A stretch of DNA of 64,000 nucleotides, taken from Aquimonas voraii. Lineage in GTDB: Bacteria > Pseudomonadota > Gammaproteobacteria > Xanthomonadales > Xanthomonadaceae. The position numbers and the translations under genes are program-made. Shown in pieces: positions 55,421-64,000 of this stretch. How positions within the stretch are numbered: position 1 is the stretch's first letter; each line of letters starts with the position of its first letter. The notes under the pieces were generated by a model that was not told the origin of the DNA, made no database searches, and saw only the letters and a program-made list of their open reading frames with translations. Where the stretch lies: positions 62,001-126,000 of the forward strand of contig NZ_FNAG01000001.1 in assembly GCF_900101825.1 (NCBI RefSeq). Reading direction: 5' to 3'.

Positions 55421-56935
55421 ATGAAGAAATTCCTGATCATCGCTGTCGGTGTGCTGATGCTCGTCGTGATCGGCCTTGAGCCGGTCCTGCGCAGCTTCCG
55501 CTACGACATCGAGACGGCACAGCTCGAAGCACCTGACACTGGCCGCTTCACCCTCAGCGTCAGCTGCTGGTTTGGCGATGGCTGGCTTGAGCGCAGCGAA
55601 TGCGCCTGGCTGTATCCGAGCCAGCGGGGCGAGGCGATGACCGCACTGCCTGTGGTGATCCTGCGCCACGGGCTGCTCACGCGCTCGGACACGGCGACGG
55701 TCTATTTGAGCGGCGGCCCCGGCGGCTCCAGCTATCTGTATGAGGAGGCCATGCCCTGGTGGCGCGACTGGATGCAGCAGCGCCTGGGGCTCGATCACGA
55801 TCTCGTGCTCTACGACCAGCGCGGCAGCGGCTACGCGACGCCGCGCTTGTCCTGTCCCGAGTACGACACGCGCTCGCGCCAGCTGATCCTGGAGGGCGCC
55901 TCGATCGATGCGCAGTGGGAAGAAACCGCGCCCCTGCTCGAAGCCTGCGCCGCCGCGGTGCCGGAGAGCGAACGCCGCGAGGGCCTGTACTCCACCGCCA
56001 CCGCGGCGCAGGACCTGCGCGAGCTGGTACGCGCCCTGCGCGAGGAGTTCGGCTACCGCGAGGTGCATCTCTACGGCGTGTCCTACGGCACGCGTCTCGC
56101 CCAGGTCGCGCTGGCCGAATCGATCGAGGGCGTCGGCCGCGTGGTGCTGGATGGCTTCTATCCGGCCGGGCTGGAACTGATGGGCCGCTTCGCCGACGAC
56201 TATGCGCAGGTGCTCGCTGCCGCGCAGACGCAGTGCGAAGGGCAGGGCGGCTGTGCGGGCGGCAGCCTGCGCAGCCTGCTGGCGCAGGCGCTGGAGCGGC
56301 TGTCCGCGCAGCCTGTCGAACTCGCGCTGCCGGCCTTCGAGGAGGCAGCGGCCGCGGTCGAGGCGCAGCCTGAGACGCTGCGGCTCACGCCCGAAAACCT
56401 GTTCGCCCTGGTCGAAGCCCAGCTCACCTTCGGCCTGCCCGTGGCTGAGCTGCATGCCCTGCTGCAGCAGGCCGCGCGCGGTGAGTTCGATGCGCGTTGG
56501 GAAGAGCTCGCCGCCGACTGGGTCTACACCTTGGACGACCCCGAGTTCAGCACCCTGTTGATGGCCCTGATCGAATGCCGCGACAACCCGCCGCTGCGCC
56601 GCGAGACGGTGGCCGCATCCATCGAAGCCCATCCCGACTGGGCGGCGCTGCTCTACACGCCTGAGATCGCCTACGCGCAGTGCGGCCGACTCGGCGTACG
56701 CCCGCAGCCGCTGCGGCCCAGCGTGATCCGCCAACCCACCCTACTGCTGGCCGCCGAGTTCGATCCGCGCACGCCCACCGTGCCTGCACTCGAGCAGGCG
56801 CGGGGCTTCACCCAGCTGCAGACCCTGGTGCTGCCGCGCAGCGGGCACAGCATGACCGACCTCGATGACTGTGCTGCTGCGGCGGCGGGAGCGTTCCTGA
56901 ATCGGGGGGCTGCGCCGCCGGAGCGGTGTCCGTGA
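55421..56935 (+). CDS. Alpha/beta-hydrolase, S33-type peptidase
   Basis: A 504-residue membrane-anchored or exported protein (N-terminal helix FLIIAVGVLMLVVIGL). The alpha/beta-hydrolase core has the oxyanion segment YLSGGPGGSS, VLYDQRGSGYATP, nucleophile Ser221 in YGVSYGTR, Asp448 in AEFDPRTP and His476 in SGHSMTD, with a C-terminal TAP-like part. This pattern is that of tripeptidyl/prolyl aminopeptidases of family S33. Substrate is unknown. No clear ribosome site. Confidence 0.87.
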   Translation: MKKFLIIAVGVLMLVVIGLEPVLRSFRYDIETAQLEAPDTGRFTLSVSCWFGDGWLERSECAWLYPSQRGEAMTALPVVILRHGLLTRSDTATVYLSGGPGGSSYLYEEAMPWWRDWMQQRLGLDHDLVLYDQRGSGYATPRLSCPEYDTRSRQLILEGASIDAQWEETAPLLEACAAAVPESERREGLYSTATAAQDLRELVRALREEFGYREVHLYGVSYGTRLAQVALAESIEGVGRVVLDGFYPAGLELMGRFADDYAQVLAAAQTQCEGQGGCAGGSLRSLLAQALERLSAQPVELALPAFEEAAAAVEAQPETLRLTPENLFALVEAQLTFGLPVAELHALLQQAARGEFDARWEELAADWVYTLDDPEFSTLLMALIECRDNPPLRRETVAASIEAHPDWAALLYTPEIAYAQCGRLGVRPQPLRPSVIRQPTLLLAAEFDPRTPTVPALEQARGFTQLQTLVLPRSGHSMTDLDDCAAAAAGAFLNRGAAPPERCP

Positions 56936-56986
56936 GCTGGATTCCAATTTGAGATCCCCGAAAAACCCCATGAGAACCCATTCGTC

Positions 56987-57361
56987 ATGACCCGAAACTC
57001 GCAGTTCCGTCGCAACGTTGGCTTGCTCGGAGTGGCTTGCGCGGTTAGTCCGGGCGCGGCAAGCGCGAGCAACTTCGAGGGCGCAGGGGTTCTCCTTGTG
57101 TTTGTCCTCCTACTTATTTTTGGTCCGCCAATCGTGATCGCCTGCTTGTCTCCGGCGAAGTACGCGGTGGTGGCCTTTGTGATCTCGACGACGGCCTTGC
57201 TCGGCGGTCAAGCCGCGGTGCATTACCTTGGCGGCGAGTGGATCGCCGCAATGATCGTCTACGCGATTACGCTGCTTGTCTGCGGGGCCTACGCACTCGA
57301 TGAACGCGCCAAGATGATTCAGAAGGCAAAAGAAGAAGCGCCGGCGAGGCCGGACGCTTGA
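56987..57361 (+). CDS. Small membrane protein of unknown function, lower GC
   Basis: A 124-residue protein not recognised. Signal-like N-terminus (VGLLGVACAVSPGAASA), then three hydrophobic segments (VLLVFVLLLIFGPPIVIACL, YAVVAFVISTTALLGG, IAAMIVYAITLLVCGAYAL) and a charged Lys/Glu tail. Codon use is less GC-biased than its neighbours (31 of 60 G/C in bases 57061-57120), suggesting recent acquisition. The membrane pattern argues that it is a real gene. Confidence 0.6.
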   Translation: MTRNSQFRRNVGLLGVACAVSPGAASASNFEGAGVLLVFVLLLIFGPPIVIACLSPAKYAVVAFVISTTALLGGQAAVHYLGGEWIAAMIVYAITLLVCGAYALDERAKMIQKAKEEAPARPDA

Positions 57362-57529
57362 AGCCTGTGGACAAGGACAGGCTGTAGTACTGCAGCAGCG
57401 TTGGTGCTCAAGCCTGCTGAGTGAGGGCCGCGCGGCGGTCGGTCAAGATCCACCCTGTGCGTGGTGGTGAGGGTTAGGAGAGACGGGCCTGGAGTACGAA
57501 CTTCCAGGCCACAAGCTCGAATCCAGCCT

Positions 57530-60160
<2,631 letters not shown>

Positions 60161-60298
60161 GGGGGCGGGCGGCGGGCACAAGGCGGGCGAAGGACCCTGA
60201 ATGATGCCGCATGCTGCGCTGCGGTGCCATGCAGGCGCTGGCCTCAAGCCGCGTCGCCGCGGGCTGCCGGACGGCGAGTGGGCAGGGCACGGAAACAC

Positions 60299-60324
60299 AA
60301 AGGCCGGGCATCGGCCCGGCCTTT
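60299..60324. terminator. Terminator of the plug-like protein gene
   Basis: AAAGGCCGGGC and GCCCGGCCTTT: perfect 11-bp stem with a 4-base loop, 21 bases after the leftward gene's stop, followed leftward by a T-containing tract (GTGTTTCC). Confidence 0.88.
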
Positions 60325-60344
60325 CGGCATCAGCTGCGCGCGGC

Positions 60345-60662
60345 TCAGAAGCCGCGGCCGATCGACGGGTCGAGTCGGGTCAGGGCTTCGCTGACCGTGG
60401 TGGCGCCGGTGCGATCGAGATCCTCGCGGGAGTAAACCCGGCCCGCGGAGCTGCAGCTGCCGCGCTGGCGCTTGATGCGGCTGGCGGTGGCGTCGGGGCA
60501 GAATCGATCGAGTCGGGCGCGACGGGCGTCGGCCTCGGAGGCGGCGACGGCCGTGGTCGCATCGGCACTGTCTTCGGGCGGGGCCTTGGGCTCGGCGGCC
60601 CACAGGCTTCCGGCGGCCAGCAGCAGGGAAAGGGTGGAGGCAAGAATCAGCGAAGGCTTCAT
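60345..60662 (-). CDS. Small periplasmic protein resembling a TonB-receptor plug segment
   Basis: A 105-residue exported protein: signal peptide [23 protein letters not shown], then an acidic linker and the segment [44 protein letters not shown]. That segment reads like the plug of TonB-dependent receptors (SRIKR ... V-x-x-REDLD-x-x-G-A-x-T-V-x-E-A-L), but the gene ends there with no beta-barrel. Two cysteines (FCPDA and GSCSSAG) could form a disulfide. ATG 60662 has GAGGAG 7 bases ahead. A strong terminator follows, so it is a complete gene, not a fragment. Function is unknown. Confidence 0.7.
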   Translation of the reverse strand: MKPSLILASTLSLLLAAGSLWAAEPKAPPEDSADATTAVAASEADARRARLDRFCPDATASRIKRQRGSCSSAGRVYSREDLDRTGATTVSEALTRLDPSIGRGF

Positions 60663-60828
60663 GGGCAATCTCCTCGACGGACAAGGCGCGCGTCAGGGCT
60701 GAAAACTGCGCCCGCGCACGCGTGCGGTCAAGTGCCGCATCGAGCCGATGGCTGGCGCAGGCCGTCCGCGTTCGTGCAGCGCTCAGCTTGCTGAATGGGC
60801 AGGTGCGATGCTTCGACCGGTCCTTGGC

Positions 60829-61707
60829 TCAGCTCGACCGACGCAGGGTCAGCTCGGCCAGGGCCTCCAGCTCTGGCGCCGGCTGCGGCAGGCGCGACAG
60901 CGCTGCGCGCATGGTTTCGCCTTGCGCTTCCAGCGCAGCGCGGGCGCCCTCCACGCCCAGCAGGGCGGGGTAGGTGGGCTTGCCCTGTTCGGCGTCCTTG
61001 CCGGGCGTTTTGCCGAGTTCCTCGGCGCTACCCTCGATGTCCAGCAGGTCGTCGCGGATCTGGAAGGCAAGGCCCAAGGCCGATGCATAGGCATCCAGCG
61101 TCGCCAGCGTGGCGGCTTCGGCGCCGGCGCAGAGCGCGCCCATGCGCACGGCGGCGCGGATCAGCGCGCCGGTCTTGAGCGCATGCATGCGCTTGAGCTG
61201 ATCGAGAGTCTGTTCGCCGCCGGTGACGGCGAGGTCCAGCGCCTGGCCGCCGCACATGCCGGCGGCGCCGCTGGCGCGGGCCAGCGTGGCCAGCAGTTCG
61301 ACGCGGATGGCGGGCTCTACCGGCGCCTGCGTCAGCACCTCGAAGGCCAGGGCCTGCAGGGCATCGCCTGCGAGGATGGCGGTGGCCTCGTCGAAGGCGA
61401 TGTGCACGGTCGGTCGACCGCGGCGCAGGCTGTCGTCGTCCATCGCCGGCAGATCGTCGTGCACCAGCGAGTAGGCGTGGATGAACTCCACCGCCGCCGC
61501 AGCGTGATCGAGGATCGGCTCGCTGGCGCCGCAGCTCAGGCCGCTGGCGTAGACCAGCAGCGGACGCATGCGCTTGCCGCCGCCGAGGCTGGCGTAGCGC
61601 ATGGCCTCGTGCAGTCGGCGCGGCTCGTCGGTGGGGTTGGGCAGCAGCCCGGCGAGGACGGATTCGCTGCGCTCGGCCCAGGCGCGCAGCCGGGCCTCAG
61701 GGCGCAT
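60829..61707 (-). CDS. ispA: Farnesyl/geranyl diphosphate synthase
   Basis: A 292-residue trans-prenyltransferase making farnesyl diphosphate. Marks: GGGKRMRPLLVY, first Asp-rich motif HDDLPAMDDDSLRRGRPT, GDALQALAFE, AGGQ-like CGGQALDL, KTGALIRAAVRMGA and second Asp motif QIRDDLLDIEG with the IspA-typical LGKTPGKDAEQGKPTYP. ATG 61707 overlaps the end of xseB by 11 bp. The xseB-ispA pair is common in gammaproteobacteria; a dxs gene often follows but is absent here. Confidence 0.95.
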   Translation of the reverse strand: MRPEARLRAWAERSESVLAGLLPNPTDEPRRLHEAMRYASLGGGKRMRPLLVYASGLSCGASEPILDHAAAAVEFIHAYSLVHDDLPAMDDDSLRRGRPTVHIAFDEATAILAGDALQALAFEVLTQAPVEPAIRVELLATLARASGAAGMCGGQALDLAVTGGEQTLDQLKRMHALKTGALIRAAVRMGALCAGAEAATLATLDAYASALGLAFQIRDDLLDIEGSAEELGKTPGKDAEQGKPTYPALLGVEGARAALEAQGETMRAALSRLPQPAPELEALAELTLRRSS

Positions 61708-61975
61708 CGGTGGCGAAGGGCTGGGCGCTGTCCGGATCGTCAGGGTCACTGAGCAGGCGCACCCGCAGCTCGGCCTGATCCAGCGCGGTCTGGCAACTGC
61801 GGAACAGGGCGATGCCGCGCTCGTAGGCCTTGAGCGACTCATCGAGGCTGAGGTCGCCCTTCTCCAGACGCTGCACCAGGCTTTCCAGTTCGTCGAGCGA
61901 ACGCTCGAAGCCGGCAACGGCACTGCCGTCGGTCGAGGCTTCAGGGGCAGGAGCGGCGGGGTCGGGCGTAGACAT
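61697..61975 (-). CDS. xseB: Exodeoxyribonuclease VII small subunit
   Basis: A 92-residue XseB: core FERSLDELESLVQRLEKGDLSLDESLKAYERGIALFRSCQTALDQAE is the family signature. An Ala/Pro/Asp-rich leader of about 20 residues precedes it. The large subunit XseA is not in the window. First gene of the xseB-ispA pair. Confidence 0.95.
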   Translation of the reverse strand: MSTPDPAAPAPEASTDGSAVAGFERSLDELESLVQRLEKGDLSLDESLKAYERGIALFRSCQTALDQAELRVRLLSDPDDPDSAQPFATDAP

Positions 61976-62043
61976 ACGCGGGAGTGTGCCGAAGCCCTGC
62001 GAGCGCGGTCAATGTGAGGAAAGTCCAGCGCTTGTGCCTCGGG

Positions 62044-63492
62044 TCACGCGCGCAGACCGCGGTGATGACTCGGGTGGGCAGCCGGGCGCGACGGGCGGCT
62101 GCCTGCAGCACTGGGCCTGCGGACCATGGCCAGGTCGTCGACGCCGGCGATCGACGACTGTCCGTTGGGGCCCAGCCAGCGCAGGCACAGGCCGTTTGCC
62201 GACAGCGCGGCGCGCAAGTCCTCGCGCAGCAGCAGATCGCCCACGGCGACCAGCTCGCCCTCGGCGTTCCACAGGAAGGGCAGATGCGGACGCAGCCACG
62301 GCGGCACGCCCAAGGACTGCAGCAAGGTCTTCACGCACTGGCTGGGGCGCTGCGGGGAAAGACGGATGCGCTCACCACCCTGCCTCGCGCGCAGCTGCAG
62401 TGCACGCGGCAGCCGCGCATCGGGCTGGACTTCGCCGAGGCCATTGCAGAGCGCGATCGCGTGACCGTCGGGCAGTGCGACTGGACCGCCGCCCTGCCAT
62501 GCGACATCGAGATCGATCGGCAGTGGCCGCAGTTCGGGCAGCAGGTGGAGCGCGTCACGCCAGGCACGCAGTCGATGCTCGCGCCAGCGCGCTTCGGCCT
62601 CGCTGTCGGCGCGTGCATGTAGAAGCTCGCGCTCGATCTGCGCCATCACGCCGGGCGGCGGCAGCGCACAGCCCAGCGCCTGCAGCCAGGCGCGCAGCAC
62701 GCGTGCGCGGCGCGCAGGTTCCCAAGCCCGCAGCACCTGCAGGTCCAGCGCGCGCGGATCGAGCAGTTGGGCGCGCGCGAGATCGATGGCGTCGAGCGAC
62801 GCAAGCCGCGCATCCGCCTGCGCGCTCAAACCTGCTGACAGCGCCAGCGTCTCCGCCGCGTGAGGCCAGCGTTGGCGCAAGAGAGGCAACACGGCATGGC
62901 GCAGGAAGTTGCGATCGTGGCGCGGGTCAAGATTGCTGGGGTCGTCGATCCAGCGCAGGCCGCGCACGCGGGCGAAGTGCTCGAGCGCGCTGCGCGGTGC
63001 GCCCAACAGCGGTCGCCACAACCAGCCGGTTCCGAAGCGGCGCAACGCGCGCATGCCGCCCAAGCCGCGCTCGCCGGCGCCGCGCAGGGCGCGCAGCAGG
63101 AAGGTCTCGGCCTGGTCGTCCTGGTGGTGGGCCATCACCAGCACCTCACCCGGGCACAGCGCGGCCTGCAGCGCGGCGTGGCGGGCGCGGCGCGCGCGCT
63201 CTTCGAGCCCGCCGCTGCCGCTCGGCACCTCCGCGCGCAGCAGGCTGATGTCGAGGCCAAGGCCGAGGGCGTCGCGACGGCAGTGCTCTGCCCAGCGCGC
63301 CGAATCCGCATGCAGGCCGTGGTCGACATGCAGCACGCGCAGGCCGCGGGCGCGCGCCCAGTCGGCTTCGGCCAGGAGTTGCAGCAGCACGCGTGAGTCG
63401 AGCCCACCGCTGAAGGCCACGGCAAGGCCTGCTTCGGGCGGTAGGGCGCGGGCATTGAGGTCGATGGCGTGGGGGGCGGGCATGCGCGGCAT
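62044..63492 (-). CDS. tilS: tRNA(Ile)-lysidine synthase
   Basis: Converts C34 of tRNA-Ile(CAU) to lysidine so that it reads AUA. The 482-residue protein has the PP-loop motif [12 protein letters not shown] near residues 27-38, [31 protein letters not shown] and [20 protein letters not shown], then the TilS substrate-binding and C-terminal domains ([27 protein letters not shown]). The last 25 residues are a low-complexity extension. ATG 63492 and 63483 are both possible; neither has a good ribosome site. Confidence 0.95.
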   Translation of the reverse strand: MPRMPAPHAIDLNARALPPEAGLAVAFSGGLDSRVLLQLLAEADWARARGLRVLHVDHGLHADSARWAEHCRRDALGLGLDISLLRAEVPSGSGGLEERARRARHAALQAALCPGEVLVMAHHQDDQAETFLLRALRGAGERGLGGMRALRRFGTGWLWRPLLGAPRSALEHFARVRGLRWIDDPSNLDPRHDRNFLRHAVLPLLRQRWPHAAETLALSAGLSAQADARLASLDAIDLARAQLLDPRALDLQVLRAWEPARRARVLRAWLQALGCALPPPGVMAQIERELLHARADSEAEARWREHRLRAWRDALHLLPELRPLPIDLDVAWQGGGPVALPDGHAIALCNGLGEVQPDARLPRALQLRARQGGERIRLSPQRPSQCVKTLLQSLGVPPWLRPHLPFLWNAEGELVAVGDLLLREDLRAALSANGLCLRWLGPNGQSSIAGVDDLAMVRRPSAAGSRPSRPAAHPSHHRGLRA

Positions 63493-63790
63493 GGTAGCGA
63501 AGCGCAGTCCATGCGCCGGTCTGCATACGTTTGATCAGTACGTGCGGGAGCACCAGCCCCCACAGCGAAGACATCCGCAAGCGCGGCAGCGGACGGTTGC
63601 TTGCGGTCGCTCCGTCGACGGGACGAAGAGCCGCGACCGCGTTCGCCGTTGGCCCCGCGAAGGCAGGGGGCAGTGGTCGTGCCTAGTAGACTGGGCGCCT
63701 CATCCTCGGGATGAAGACCTTCAAGCCGCGGCGCGACGACGCCTGCAGGCCTTCGTCCACGCGACGCCCCCAATACCCTGCAGGCCATCC

Positions 63791-64000
63791 ATGCGTGCAT
63801 CGCCCCACATCGTCGCCGTCACCGGCGGCATTGCCTCCGGCAAGTCGGCCGTCACCGCGCGCTTCGAGCAGCTCGGTGTGCCGGTCATTGATGCCGACCT
63901 GATCGCCCGCGAGCTGGTCGAGCCCGGCGAGGCCGCGCTGGCCGAGATCGTGCAGCGCTTTGGTGCCGTCGTGCTCGATGCCGACGGCCGGCTGGATCGG
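63791..64000 (+). CDS. coaE: Dephospho-CoA kinase (3' end outside window)
   Basis: The first 70 residues of CoaE, the last enzyme of coenzyme A synthesis. P-loop [12 protein letters not shown] and the following [17 protein letters not shown] are diagnostic. The frame is open to the right window edge. The 298 bases between it and the divergent tilS (63493-63790) contain no gene and no obvious consensus promoter. In relatives coaE lies near pilD and pilC, which would be off the right edge. Confidence 0.94.
   Translation, partial: MRASPHIVAVTGGIASGKSAVTARFEQLGVPVIDADLIARELVEPGEAALAEIVQRFGAVVLDADGRLDR

Noticed and set aside
60201-60794. 197-residue rightward frame over the plug-like gene
   Set aside because: It runs through a strong terminator hairpin and is antisense to a gene with signal peptide and ribosome site.

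Overview
This is a GC-rich gammaproteobacterial chromosome segment, most likely Lysobacterales (Xanthomonadales). That placement is inferred from gene order and protein character: ubiG next to a HAD phosphatase; yceD-rpmF-fabH-fabD-fabG-acpP-fabF-pabB-pabC-mltG-tmk-holB; a Xanthomonas-type PilZ protein ending in THTM; folE2; S1/P1 nuclease; and a Pseudomonas/Xanthomonas-style GTAGGAGC repeat. No CRISPR array, tRNA, rRNA, transposase or integrase was seen.

Layout. 1-2024: end of ubiG, a HAD phosphatase (mupP or gph) and a squalene/phytoene-synthase-fold protein, overlapping as one operon. 2250-3236: folE2, with a shared terminator facing a leftward operon (3306-7799) of MoxR ATPase, DUF58, TgpA-type transglutaminase and an Slp lipoprotein. 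7872-9758: a GT39-like membrane glycosyltransferase, convergent with a small membrane-anchored coiled-coil protein. 10370-21244: the yceD/rpmF and fatty-acid synthesis operons, continuing into folate (pabB, pabC), cell-wall (mltG), dTMP kinase (tmk) and clamp-loader (holB) genes.

21245-41856: the accessory part. About 20.6 kb sits between holB and pilZ, which are neighbours in relatives as I recall them. It holds four large secreted beta-propeller or repeat proteins (1571, 833, 2375 and 758 aa) and a 914-aa protein joining an OmpR/PhoB-type winged helix, a Ser/Thr kinase, one membrane segment and a TPR-like periplasmic part. Two of the secreted-protein genes share a near-identical upstream element with TTTCAG direct repeats 10 bp apart. 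Three of the four end in a GFE motif that recurs in an M14 peptidase at 45-47 kb, and the fourth has a degenerate version. This is the best candidate for an undescribed system: a membrane kinase/transcription factor next to the surface proteins it may control.

41857-64000: mostly ordinary chromosome. It includes pilZ, NnrU, a DUF4105 protein, corC, the M14 carboxypeptidase, hutD, a ComEA-like protein, an M20 dipeptidase, a YeaQ/YmgE protein, a META lipoprotein, a SET-domain protein, an S1/P1 nuclease, gapA, an S33 peptidase, alaS, a small TonB-plug-like periplasmic protein, ispA, xseB, tilS and the start of coaE. Gene-free gaps carry a REP-like inverted doublet, a tandem heptamer array and several factor-independent terminators.
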